16,159 nucleotides of DNA from Pseudomonadota bacterium. GTDB taxonomy: Bacteria > Desulfobacterota > Desulfovibrionia > Desulfovibrionales > Desulfovibrionaceae. The notes under the pieces were generated by a model. The model was not told where the DNA came from. It saw only the letters and a list, made by a program, of their open reading frames with translations, and did not search any database. A program made the translations under genes and the position numbers. Location: positions 1-16,159 of the forward strand of contig JAEXTU010000180.1 of assembly GCA_023453335.1 (NCBI GenBank), given 5' to 3'. Below are positions 7,661 to 14,174 of this stretch, piece after piece (the stretch's first letter is position 1; each line of letters begins with the position of its first letter).

Positions 7661-9208
7661 ATGCATTCCTATCCGGTGCTGAGTTACCTCATCTTCTTCC
7701 CCCTGCTGGCGGCCCTGCTGCTGGCGTTCTTCCGCAGCGACAGGGGGGTGCGTGTCTTCACCCTGGTGGTGGGCCTGTGCGAGATAGCGCTGGCTGCTCC
7801 GCTCATGCTCTTCGACTTGAACGAGAGCGGCTTCCAGTTCCTGGAGCGAGTGCTCTGGGTCAAGGACTGGGGACTGTCCTACCACCTGGGCGTTGACGGC
7901 ATCAGCCTGCTCATGGTGCTCCTGACCCTGGCGCTGCTGCCCCTATGCACCCTGTGCTCCTGGACCTACATCCAGAAGCGGGTCAAGGAGTTCCACGTCT
8001 GCCTCTTGCTCATGACCTCGGCCTGCGTGGGCGTGTTCTGCGCCCTGGACCTGGTCCTCTTCTACGTGTTCTGGGAGGCCATGCTGGTCCCCATGTACCT
8101 GCTCATCGCGGTCTGGGGCGGCCCCAAGCGGCGCTACGCCTCCATCAAGTTCTTCCTGTACACCCTGGCCGGCTCCACGCTCCTTCTGGTGGCCATGGTG
8201 GCCCTGTTCTGGCAGGCCGGGACCTTCTCCATCCCCGAGCTCATGAACCACAACTACCCGCGCAGCTTCCAGTTGTGGGTGTTCCTGGCCATGGGCCTGG
8301 CCTTCGCCATCAAGGTGCCCCTGTTCCCGTTCCCCACCTGGCTTCCCGCGGCCCACGTGGAGGCGCCTTCGGCCGGCTCGGTGTACCTGGCCTCCATCCT
8401 GCTCAAGATGGGCGCGTACGGCTTCCTGCGCTTCTCCATCCCCATGACCCCGCTGGGCGCGGAGTACTTCACCCCGATGATGATCGCCATCTCGGTGGCG
8501 TCCATCCTGTACGGCGGTTTCACCGCCCTGGGCCAGAACGACATGAAAAAGCTCATCGCCTACTCCTCGGTGGGCCACATGGGCTTCTGCACCCTGGGCA
8601 TCTTCATGTTCAACCTGCGCGGCGTCGAAGGCGCGCTCATGATCATGCTCAACCACGGCATCACCACCGGCGCGCTGTTCATGATGGTGGGCGCGGTGTA
8701 CGAACGCAGCCACAGCCGGGAGATCGCTGACAACCTGGGACTGGGCAAGTACCTGCCGGCCTTCATGGGCTTCTTCGGACTCTTCGCCCTGTCCTCCTTC
8801 GGCTTCCCGGGCACCAACAGCTTCATCGGCGAGGTGCTGGTGTTCTTCGGCGCCTTCCAGAACAAGATCGCCTACGGCCTGTGGGCGGTGCCCGGGGCCA
8901 TGGTGGCCGCGGCCTACATGCTGCGGCTCTCCCTCAAGCTGGCCTGGGGCGTCCCGGCCTCGCCCAAGAACGGGCACGGCCACTGGTACGACCTGAACGT
9001 CCGGGAATGGGTCTACCTGGCCCCGCTGGCCGTGCTGGTGATCTACGTGGGTCTGGCCCCGGGGATCTTCCTCAAGGTGGTGGACCCCTCCCTGGATAAG
9101 ATGCTCAATGACTACAAGGGCCGGGTCAAGGTCGCGGCGGTCGCGCCGGACTCGCCCAAGGCCCCCGAAGTCCTTGCCGCCCTCGCGGGCGAAGACAGGA
9201 GGAACTGA
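7661..9208 (+). CDS. nuoM: NADH-quinone oxidoreductase subunit M
   Basis: This 515-residue antiporter-type membrane subunit has all the residues expected of NuoM. Glu139 sits in FYVFWEAMLVPMYLLI (TM5), Lys218 in AIKVPLFPFPTWLPAAHVEAP (split here: Lys218 then Pro223), Lys249 in ILLKMGAYG (TM8), and Glu391 in TNSFIGEVLVFFG (TM12, where NuoM uniquely has Glu in place of Lys). The block GQNDMKKLIAYSSVGHMG is typical. The start at 7661 follows AAGGGAGAGA; a longer open frame to 7490 runs into the previous gene and is rejected. The C-terminus carries a roughly 30-residue soluble tail rich in Ala, Val and Pro. The gap to the previous gene is 22 bases. Confidence 0.95.
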   Translation: MHSYPVLSYLIFFPLLAALLLAFFRSDRGVRVFTLVVGLCEIALAAPLMLFDLNESGFQFLERVLWVKDWGLSYHLGVDGISLLMVLLTLALLPLCTLCSWTYIQKRVKEFHVCLLLMTSACVGVFCALDLVLFYVFWEAMLVPMYLLIAVWGGPKRRYASIKFFLYTLAGSTLLLVAMVALFWQAGTFSIPELMNHNYPRSFQLWVFLAMGLAFAIKVPLFPFPTWLPAAHVEAPSAGSVYLASILLKMGAYGFLRFSIPMTPLGAEYFTPMMIAISVASILYGGFTALGQNDMKKLIAYSSVGHMGFCTLGIFMFNLRGVEGALMIMLNHGITTGALFMMVGAVYERSHSREIADNLGLGKYLPAFMGFFGLFALSSFGFPGTNSFIGEVLVFFGAFQNKIAYGLWAVPGAMVAAAYMLRLSLKLAWGVPASPKNGHGHWYDLNVREWVYLAPLAVLVIYVGLAPGIFLKVVDPSLDKMLNDYKGRVKVAAVAPDSPKAPEVLAALAGEDRRN

Positions 9209-9209
9209 C

Positions 9210-10640
9210 GTGGACTTCAGTCTCGCATCCTTCCTGCCCGAGGCGTTCCAGTGCCTGGTGGCGCTCGGCCTGCTCCTGCAGAGCATGAGCAGTTCGCCCT
9301 CCCTGCGCGATGACGCCTCCTGGACCCCCTGGGCCGCGGCCATCGGCATCGGCGCTGCGTACAAGGGCCTGAGCGCCACCGGCTTCATGTTCTACGGCGC
9401 GTACCAGCTGGACGCCCTGTCCCAGTTCTTCAAGCTTGCGGTGGCCATCGGTTTCTTCATCGCCACCCTGAACGCGGTGCGCCAGCCCACCCTGGAGAAG
9501 GAACACGAGGCCGACTACTTCATGTTCCTGGCCTTCTCGGCTCTGGGCCTCATGCTCCTGGCCTCGGCCGTGGAGTTAGTGACCGTGTACGTGGCCCTGG
9601 AGATATCCTCCTACGCCCTGTATGCGGTGATTCCCCTGCGCGCCGCGGACAAGCGGGCCGCGGAGGCGGGCATCAAGTACATCCTGTTCGGGGCGGCGGC
9701 CACGGCCCTGTCCCTGTACGGCCTGTCCTACATCTTCGCCAGCCAGCACGTGACCTACATCGCGGCCCTGGCCAAGCTGGACTGGTCCTGGGCCCACAAC
9801 CCCATGGCGGTCATCGGCCTCACCTTGTTCCTGGCCGGCATGTTCTACAAGCTGGCCCTGTTCCCCTTCCACTTCTGGGCCCCGGACGTGTACCAGGGCG
9901 CCTCCAACGAGACCGCGGCCTTCGTTGCCACCCTGCCCAAGCTGGGCGCGGTGGTGGTGATGGTGCGCCTGGCCGCGGTGGCTCATCAGAGCCACGAGCT
10001 GCTCACCGTGCTCGCGGTGCTGGGCGCGCTGTCCATGACCTTTGGCAACCTGGCCGCCCTGGCCCAGCGCGATCTCAAGCGCATGCTCGGCTACTCCTCG
10101 GTGGCCCACGCCGGCTACGTGACCCTGGGCTTGGTCTCGGGCTCCAAGGCCGGCCTGGCTGCCGCCGCCTTCTACAGCCTGGTGTACATCCTCATGAACC
10201 TGACCTGCTTCTGGGTCCTCTGCCGCCTGGCCGACAAGGGCCAGAACCTGACTTACGAGGACCTGGACGGCCTGTACAAGCGTTCGCCCTGGCTGGCCAT
10301 GGTGCTGGCCGTGGCGGCCTTCGCCCTGGTGGGCCTGCCCCCGACCGCCGGGTTCATGGGCAAGCTCTTCCTGCTCACCTCGGCCTGGAACCACGGCTAC
10401 GACTGGCTGGTCATCGTGGCCGCGGTGAATACCGCCTTCGCCATCTACTACTACCTGTCCATGGTGCGCCACGCCTACACCGCCGAGGTGGACGACCCGG
10501 CCAAGCTGGCCCCGGCCCCAGTGAGCAATCTGTCCCTGGTCTGGGGCGGCGCCCTGGCCGTGGTGCTGCTCATCCTGGGTGCGGTGCCCGGCCCCATCTT
10601 CGACCTGGCCATGCGCGCCGGCGCGCAGCTGTTGCCGTAA
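9210..10640 (+). CDS. nuoN: NADH-quinone oxidoreductase subunit N (GTG start)
   Basis: This 476-residue antiporter-type subunit is the one nearest to NuoK/NuoJ in complex I. Charged pump residues are present: Glu131 in VALEISSYALYAV (TM5), Lys214 in FYKLALFPFHFWAPDVYQG (TM7), Lys244 in LPKLGAVV (TM8) and Lys385 in GFMGKLFLL (TM12). QRDLKRMLGYSSVAHAGY is the family block. The start is taken as GTG at 9210 because it follows CAGGAGGA by a normal distance, one base after the nuoM stop, and gives a NuoN-like N-terminus. An in-frame ATG at 9108 would lie inside nuoM. It is the last gene of the operon and is followed by a strong terminator. Confidence 0.95.
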   Translation: MDFSLASFLPEAFQCLVALGLLLQSMSSSPSLRDDASWTPWAAAIGIGAAYKGLSATGFMFYGAYQLDALSQFFKLAVAIGFFIATLNAVRQPTLEKEHEADYFMFLAFSALGLMLLASAVELVTVYVALEISSYALYAVIPLRAADKRAAEAGIKYILFGAAATALSLYGLSYIFASQHVTYIAALAKLDWSWAHNPMAVIGLTLFLAGMFYKLALFPFHFWAPDVYQGASNETAAFVATLPKLGAVVVMVRLAAVAHQSHELLTVLAVLGALSMTFGNLAALAQRDLKRMLGYSSVAHAGYVTLGLVSGSKAGLAAAAFYSLVYILMNLTCFWVLCRLADKGQNLTYEDLDGLYKRSPWLAMVLAVAAFALVGLPPTAGFMGKLFLLTSAWNHGYDWLVIVAAVNTAFAIYYYLSMVRHAYTAEVDDPAKLAPAPVSNLSLVWGGALAVVLLILGAVPGPIFDLAMRAGAQLLP

Positions 10641-10658
10641 CCGCGGCTTCGCGATCAG

Positions 10659-10691
10659 GGGCGGGGAGCGCAGGCTTCCCGCCCTTTTTTT
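10659..10691 (+). terminator. Rho-independent terminator of the complex I operon
   Basis: An 11-bp stem (10659-10669 with 10674-10684, one G-U pair), a four-base GCAG loop and a run of seven T (10685-10691) lie 18 bases after the nuoN stop. It closes the operon and shows that no nuoE, F or G genes follow. Confidence 0.92.
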
Positions 10692-10714
10692 GTGCGCGGA
10701 GCGGGCGGCGCCCG

Positions 10715-10743
10715 TTGCCAGGCCAAGGGTTTCCTCCTAAAGA
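10715..10743 (+). promoter_or_regulatory. Candidate sigma-70-type promoter for mscL
   Basis: TTGCCA (10715-10720) and TAAAGA (10738-10743) are separated by 17 bases and lie between the nuoN terminator and the mscL ribosome site. The -35 is good and the -10 is moderate. The spacing is ideal and a promoter is needed here because the upstream operon is terminated. Confidence 0.4.
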
Positions 10744-10778
10744 GTGGAGTGTTGCAATCCCACCTTCAGGAGGCAGAC

Positions 10779-11189
10779 ATGGGCATCATTCAGGAGTTCA
10801 AGAAGTTCGCCATGCGTGGCAACGTGGTGGACATGGCCGTGGGTATCATCATCGGCGCGGCCTTCAACAAGATCGTATCGTCCATGGTGGCCGACGTGAT
10901 CATGCCGCCCATCGGCCTGGCCGTGGGCGGGGTGAGCTTCGGCAACCTGGCCCTCACCCTCAAGCCCGGGCTGGGCGAGGCCGCGGCCGTGACCCTGAAC
11001 TACGGCAGGTTCCTCCAGTCGGTGTTCGACTTCGGCATCGTGGCCGTGGCGGTGTTCCTCCTGGTCAAGGGCATGAACGCCCTGAGCCGCAGGAAGGAGG
11101 AGGAGCCCTCCGCCCCGGCCGAGCCGTCGGCCGAGGTCCAGCTCCTGGGCGAGATCCGGGACCTGCTCAGGCAGGGCGCGGCCCGGTAG
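10779..11189 (+). CDS. mscL: Large-conductance mechanosensitive channel MscL
   Basis: This 136-residue inner-membrane channel protein opens under high membrane tension to release solutes after osmotic down-shock; it acts as a homopentamer in the family. Family features are the N-terminal amphipathic helix MGIIQEFKKFAMRGN, the TM1 pore helix VVDMAVGIIIGAAFNKIV with its glycine/alanine constriction, MPPIGL after TM1, a short periplasmic loop, TM2 at about 82-100, and a charged cytoplasmic helix bundle (EVQLLGEIRDLLRQ). Length is normal. The start at 10779 follows CAGGAGG. It is apparently monocistronic: a terminator precedes it and a separate promoter appears before the next gene. No clear T-rich terminator is seen directly after it. 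Confidence 0.97.
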   Translation: MGIIQEFKKFAMRGNVVDMAVGIIIGAAFNKIVSSMVADVIMPPIGLAVGGVSFGNLALTLKPGLGEAAAVTLNYGRFLQSVFDFGIVAVAVFLLVKGMNALSRRKEEEPSAPAEPSAEVQLLGEIRDLLRQGAAR

Positions 11190-11222
11190 GGGAGGGGAGC
11201 GCGCCGGCGGGACTCGCTGGGG

Positions 11223-11250
11223 TTGACAGGCCAAGTGTCCGACTTATCTG
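11223..11250 (+). promoter_or_regulatory. Candidate promoter for the hsp20 gene
   Basis: A perfect TTGACA (11223-11228) is followed after 16 bases by TATCTG (11245-11250), 36 bases before the hsp20 start codon. The -10 is imperfect. It looks like a vegetative sigma-70 site; I do not see a sigma-32 consensus or a CIRCE repeat. Confidence 0.45.
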
Positions 11251-11286
11251 GTAGGCAAAAGAAATTCCGGCAAGGAGGGCACTCCC

Positions 11287-11721
11287 ATGTTGGCGCTGTA
11301 TAATCCCATCGATCGCATCACCCGGGGGCTGGACATCTTCGACCGCGTGTTCGCCGAGGCGCTCGGCCGCGGGGTGGAGGAGCGGGTCCTGGACGGCTTC
11401 GGCGCGTTCCCCCTGGACCTGCGCGAGAACGGCGAGGCGTACATCGTGCGGGCCGAGCTGCCCGGCCTGGACAAGGACGGCATCGAGATCGGCCTGGAGG
11501 ACAACGTGTTGACCATCGGCGCGCATAGGAAGGCCGAGGAGCAGGTGGAGGGCGAGGACTGGCTGCTCAACGAGCGCGCCTGGGGCGAGTTCCGTCGCAG
11601 CATCCGCCTGCCCGGCCGCCTGTCCGGCGAGGCCAAGGCCGACTACGTGAACGGCGTGCTGACCGTCACCGTCGCCAAGGCCGAGGACGCCAAGCCCCGC
11701 AAGATCGCCATCAACGTCTAA
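11287..11721 (+). CDS. Hsp20/alpha-crystallin family small heat-shock protein
   Basis: This 144-residue ATP-independent chaperone should bind unfolding proteins and keep them soluble for refolding by other chaperones. The alpha-crystallin domain covers about residues 42-131, with PLDLRENGEAYIVRAELPG at its start, WGEFRRSIRLPG in the middle, and the signature ADYVNGVLTVTVAKAE (118-133). The C-terminus ends KIAINV, which contains the I-x-I/V motif used for oligomer contacts. The N-terminal arm (NPIDRITRGLDIFDRVF) is typical of the bacterial class with FDR-like repeats. The start follows an AAGGAGGG site. It is flanked by its own candidate promoter and terminator, so it is probably a single-gene unit. 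Confidence 0.95.
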   Translation: MLALYNPIDRITRGLDIFDRVFAEALGRGVEERVLDGFGAFPLDLRENGEAYIVRAELPGLDKDGIEIGLEDNVLTIGAHRKAEEQVEGEDWLLNERAWGEFRRSIRLPGRLSGEAKADYVNGVLTVTVAKAEDAKPRKIAINV

Positions 11722-11740
11722 GCGTCGACTGCGTGCAGTG

Positions 11741-11770
11741 AAAGGCGGGTCCCGCAGGGGCCCGCCTTTT
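11741..11770. terminator. Bidirectional terminator between convergent hsp20 and DUF554 genes
   Basis: A 13-bp stem (11741-11753 with 11757-11769, one G-U pair) has a three-base loop and is followed by T's on the + strand (AAA before the stem provides a short T run on the - strand). It lies 20 bases after the hsp20 stop and just past the end of the convergent gene. Confidence 0.88.
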
Positions 11771-11774
11771 GTCT

Positions 11775-12458
11775 TCAGCCGAAGAGGGCGGTGATGCCCA
11801 CCACGATGGGCAGGGCCGGGAGCAGGTTGGAGAGGGGGATGCGCGTGAGCTCCAGGAGGTTCACGCCGATGCCCAGGATGAGCACCCCGCCGCAGCCGGT
11901 GAGCTGGGCCATGATGGGCTCGGTGAAGAAGGGCTGGACCGCCTGGGCCGAGAGGGTGATGCCGAACTGGTAGAGGAACAGGGGTACGCAGGAGAAGGCC
12001 ACGCCCAGGCCGTAGGTGGCGGCCAGGGCGATGGAGGCGAAGCCGTCCAGCACCGCCTTGGTGAAGAGGATGGTGGGGTCGCCGCGCAGGCCCTCGTCCA
12101 GGGCGCCCAGGATGGCCATGCTCCCGATGCAGTAGATGAGGGTGGCGGTGACGAAGCCGGCGGTGAAGGTTTCGTTCCTGGACTTGATGGCGCCCTTGAG
12201 CCAGCCGCCCAGGCGCTCGAAGGCCTGCTCCAGCCGCAGCAGCTCGCCCACGATGCCGCCCAGGACCACGGAGAGCACCACCGCCACCGGGTTTTGCATC
12301 TTGAGGGCCATGCCCATGCCGATGACCAGCACGCACAGGCCCAGGCCCTGGAACACCATGGTCTTGACCCGCAGGGGCATGCGGCCGTGCAGTACCAGGC
12401 CCAGGAAGGACCCGGCCAGGATGGCCGCCACGTTGGCGAGGGTGCCGGTCGGAAGCAT
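11775..12458 (-). CDS. DUF554 family membrane protein
   Basis: This 227-residue protein is very hydrophobic with about seven predicted helices. Its N-terminus, MLPTGTLANVAAILAGSFLG, is the hallmark of DUF554 (YdfK-like) proteins. Other typical blocks are FVTATLIYCIGSMAILGALDEGL (seen around residues 100-122) and LGIGVNLLELTRIPLSNLLPAL near the end. The biochemical role is unknown; the family is sometimes described as a possible transporter, which is unproven. The ATG at 12458 is chosen because it gives the usual family start, but its ribosome site is weak. A TTG at 12476 has GGAGG five bases upstream and would add six residues, so the true start could be there. It is divergent from the DUF3795 gene and convergent with hsp20. 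Confidence 0.88.
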   Translation of the reverse strand: MLPTGTLANVAAILAGSFLGLVLHGRMPLRVKTMVFQGLGLCVLVIGMGMALKMQNPVAVVLSVVLGGIVGELLRLEQAFERLGGWLKGAIKSRNETFTAGFVTATLIYCIGSMAILGALDEGLRGDPTILFTKAVLDGFASIALAATYGLGVAFSCVPLFLYQFGITLSAQAVQPFFTEPIMAQLTGCGGVLILGIGVNLLELTRIPLSNLLPALPIVVGITALFG

Positions 12459-12583
12459 CGGGCCTGGGTAGCGCAAAGCGCCCTCCAGGGCAAGCCGGAT
12501 CGCGGCCCGGACCGCCTGGTGCCAATCTCTGCGCAAGTCTGTCGGGGTTGCAGTGTCCGGGAAAAAGAAGACAAGTTTACTGT

Positions 12584-13084
12584 ATGGACGGCCCGCTGCG
12601 CAACCTGTTGGGCATCTGCGGCCTGTACTGCGGCGACTGCCCCAACTACCTGGCCCCCCGGCAGGGCGATACCGCCACCCTGGAGGCCCTGGCCGCGGAG
12701 CGCGGGGTCTCCCCGGCTGAGCAATCCTGCGACGGCTGCCTGTCCGGCCAGGCGGCTGGGGAGTGCCGCGCCTGCGCGCACGGGTTCCGGGACTGCGCCC
12801 GGGAACACGAGGTCGCCTGGTGCCTGGAGTGCGCGGAGTTCCCCTGCGCGCGGCTGGAGGAATTCCGCCACGTGCACGTGCAGAACGGCATGTCCCACCA
12901 CGCCATGGTCATCGAGGACCTGCGCAGCATCTGCTCCTGCGGGGCCAGGGCCTGGCTGGCGCGCAAGGCCGCGGCGTCCTCCTGCCCGGGCTGCGGCCGC
13001 CGCCGCTACTGGTACGACCGCACCTGCCCGGCCTGCGGCCGCGCCGCCGCGCCAGTCCTTGACGAACACCCCCTCGGAGGATAG
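12584..13084 (+). CDS. Cysteine-rich DUF3795-type protein with C-terminal zinc-ribbon-like segment
   Basis: This is a 166-residue soluble protein with 17 cysteines. The N-terminal motif ICGLYCGDCPNYLA (Cys12, 16, 19), then C49-x2-C52, C61-x2-C64, and WCLECAEFPC (Cys80, 83, 88), match the DUF3795 pattern, a small family of presumed zinc or iron-sulfur proteins of unknown role. A C-terminal addition has C134-x2-C137 and C148-x2-C151, spaced like a zinc ribbon. The ATG at 12584 is chosen because the family begins only a few residues before ICGLYCG; the ribosome site (AGAAGA) is poor, and an upstream TTG at 12548 is possible but less likely. It is divergent from the DUF554 gene, with 125 bases between the starts, and ends 14 bases before a tRNA gene. 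Confidence 0.8.
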   Translation: MDGPLRNLLGICGLYCGDCPNYLAPRQGDTATLEALAAERGVSPAEQSCDGCLSGQAAGECRACAHGFRDCAREHEVAWCLECAEFPCARLEEFRHVHVQNGMSHHAMVIEDLRSICSCGARAWLARKAAASSCPGCGRRRYWYDRTCPACGRAAAPVLDEHPLGG

Positions 13085-13098
13085 AGGCAAGTTCTCCT

Positions 13099-13185
13099 GC
13101 CGGGGTGGTGGAATTGGTAGACGCAGCGGACTCAAAATCCGCCGCCCGCGAGGGCTTGAGGGTTCGAGTCCCTCCCCCGGCACCA
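13099..13185 (+). tRNA. tRNA-Leu (anticodon CAA)
   Basis: The 87-base gene folds as a class II tRNA. The acceptor stem is GCCGGGG (13099-13105) with CCCCGGC (13175-13181), followed by discriminator A and an encoded CCA (13183-13185). The anticodon arm is GCGGA, loop CTCAAAA, TCCGC, so the anticodon is CAA and it reads UUG. A long variable arm (GCCC/GGGC) and the T-arm GAGGG-TTCGAGT-CCCTC are present. UUG is a rare leucine codon in this GC-rich DNA. Confidence 0.97.
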
Positions 13186-13194
13186 TCGGCGAAT

Positions 13195-13236
13195 AGCGGC
13201 CTTCCCGCCCTAGAGCGGGGAGGCCGCTTGTTCTTG
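13195..13236 (+). terminator. Terminator after tRNA-Leu
   Basis: A 14-bp stem (13195-13208 with 13215-13228, one G-U pair) with a six-base loop is followed by TTGTTCTT. It lies nine bases after the tRNA 3' end and would end transcription of the tRNA and perhaps of the DUF3795 gene. Confidence 0.85.
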
Positions 13237-13354
13237 GCCGGTGGTGTAGTGCAGATGCAGAGGCAGCACCTGGCCCTGGCGGTTCTTTCAATGAATCTGG
13301 TGTGAAACAAGCGCATGCGGGAGTTGCGCTGCGTCCTGCGCCGCCGGACGCGTG

Positions 13355-13389
13355 TGCAAATTCTCTACTTTAGTAGTCTGCAATTTGCA
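13355..13389. repeat. Nested inverted repeat, possible operator
   Basis: TGCAAATT (13355-13362) is mirrored by AATTTGCA (13382-13389), and inside lies CTACT/AGTAG (13365-13369 with 13372-13376). It lies far upstream of the receiver promoter and could be a binding site for a dimeric regulator or a remnant of an older hairpin. No T run follows, so it is not a terminator. Confidence 0.45.
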
Positions 13390-13497
13390 GGGCCAATCCC
13401 GGCACTGCAGAGCACAGTGCAGCACCATCATTTCCAGGGCTCCAGAAAATTCTGTTCTTTCCGGGCAATGCAAGGTATTTCCTCCTGAAAAAAAAGA

Positions 13498-13524
13498 GTG
13501 ACAAACCTCCGCAAACGGTATAGA
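13498..13524 (+). promoter_or_regulatory. Candidate promoter for the receiver gene
   Basis: GTGACA (13498-13503) and TATAGA (13519-13524) are 15 bases apart in an AT-rich stretch. The spacing is short, but both boxes are close to the sigma-70 consensus. It would give a leader of about 180 bases before the ATG at 13710. Confidence 0.4.
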
Positions 13525-13562
13525 AAAAAGTCACGAATTCGAAGCAAACCGTGACTTCTTTC
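13523..13562. repeat. Hairpin at the likely transcription start of the receiver gene
   Basis: A 13-base arm (13523-13535) pairs with 13550-13562 with one mismatch; the core AAGTCACG/CGTGACTT is perfect, and the loop is 14 bases. It begins inside the -10 box of the candidate promoter, so it may be an operator or a stable 5' end of the mRNA. The CTTTC after the stem is too short for a good terminator. Confidence 0.55.
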
Positions 13563-13709
13563 TCCGGGAACGGGGACCCGGGGCCGAGGCCCTGGACAGG
13601 AGAGCGGTGGCAAGCAGGATGCGGGGTCCCGCGGAGCCGGAGCGGGGCGCCAGGAGGCCGGGGCGAAACGTCGGCTAACCCCATGCCGCAACGCATGCAG
13701 GAGGCGAAT

Positions 13710-14066
13710 ATGGCCAAGAAGATCATGATCGTGGACGATGACCCCGAGATCATCGAGTTCCTCAAGACCCTGTTCACGGACAACGGCTACGCGATCTGTA
13801 CCGCCAATGACGGCGAGGTCGCCCTGGACGTGATCAAGAAGGAAAAGCCCGACCTCATCACCCTGGACCTGGAGATGCCCAACGAGTGGGGGCCGCGGTT
13901 CTTCCGCAAGTACTCGCAGCTCCCCGAGTTCAAGGACACCCCGGTCATCGTGATCAGCGGCCTGGAGGGCCACGACCAGTCCATCCGCAAGGCGGTGGCG
14001 GCCATCCGCAAGCCCTTTGATCCGGCCGAGGTGCTCAAGCACGTGCAGGCCGCCATCGGCAAGTAG
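13710..14066 (+). CDS. Single-domain response regulator (CheY-like receiver)
   Basis: This 118-residue protein is one receiver domain with no output domain. The acidic pocket is Asp9, Asp10 and Asp11 in IMIVDDDPEI. The phospho-acceptor is Asp53 in LITLDLEMP, Ser83 (VIVISG) fills the Ser/Thr position, and Lys101 (IRKPFD) is the conserved lysine. The insert-like NEWGPRFFRKYSQLPEF after the phospho-site is unusual for general CheY proteins; I believe similar wording recurs in Desulfovibrio-type receivers, but this is from memory. It must act by protein contact or as a phosphorelay carrier. The start at 13710 follows GCAGGAGG. It converges with a receiver-PAS-PAS-kinase gene, so the two may work together, which is inferred from position only. 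Confidence 0.92.
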   Translation: MAKKIMIVDDDPEIIEFLKTLFTDNGYAICTANDGEVALDVIKKEKPDLITLDLEMPNEWGPRFFRKYSQLPEFKDTPVIVISGLEGHDQSIRKAVAAIRKPFDPAEVLKHVQAAIGK

Positions 14067-14107
14067 GTCGCTCGCCCGCCGGCCAGGCCGGTGGGAGTTC
14101 CGCGCAC

Positions 14108-14152
14108 AAAGCGCCGCTCCGTCGCCCCTGCGGGCAACGGACGGCGCTTTTT
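14108..14152. terminator. Terminator between receiver and kinase genes
   Basis: A long stem pairs AAAGCGCCG-c-TCCGT (14108-14122) with ACGGACGGCGCTTT (14137-14150), and an inner GCCC/GGGC stem closes with a CTGC loop. Five T's follow on the + strand, and three A's before the stem give a short T run on the other strand. It serves the receiver gene and perhaps both convergent genes. Confidence 0.88.
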
Positions 14153-14174
14153 CGCGTTCGGGAAGGGGGGGCGG

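Larger units (their letters stand above)
13237..13709. other. Gene-free region of lower GC with inverted repeats, upstream of the receiver gene
   Basis: About 470 bases carry no convincing gene. The middle part (about 13350-13560) is clearly richer in A and T than the rest of the window. It contains nested inverted repeats near 13355-13389, a short inverted repeat at 13402-13420, a candidate promoter at 13498-13524, and a long hairpin at 13523-13562. The last 150 bases are GC-rich again and would be the untranslated leader of the receiver gene. A 61-codon minus-strand frame starting at a TTG (13473) is noted as a weak possibility only. Confidence 0.6.

Noticed and set aside
11167..12525. Two long alternative minus-strand frames opposite hsp20 and across the DUF554 gene
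   Set aside because: They overlap better-supported genes in other frames and give low-complexity Arg/Pro/Gly-rich or Ser/Trp-rich sequences with no domain.
13105..13305. A 66-codon + strand frame crossing the tRNA gene
   Set aside because: It is a translation of the tRNA and its terminator, without a ribosome site or coding character.
13099..13700. A mobile element integrated at the tRNA-Leu 3' end
   Set aside because: The tRNA is intact, but I find no second copy of its 3' end as an attachment repeat and no integrase gene; only the lower GC hints at it.
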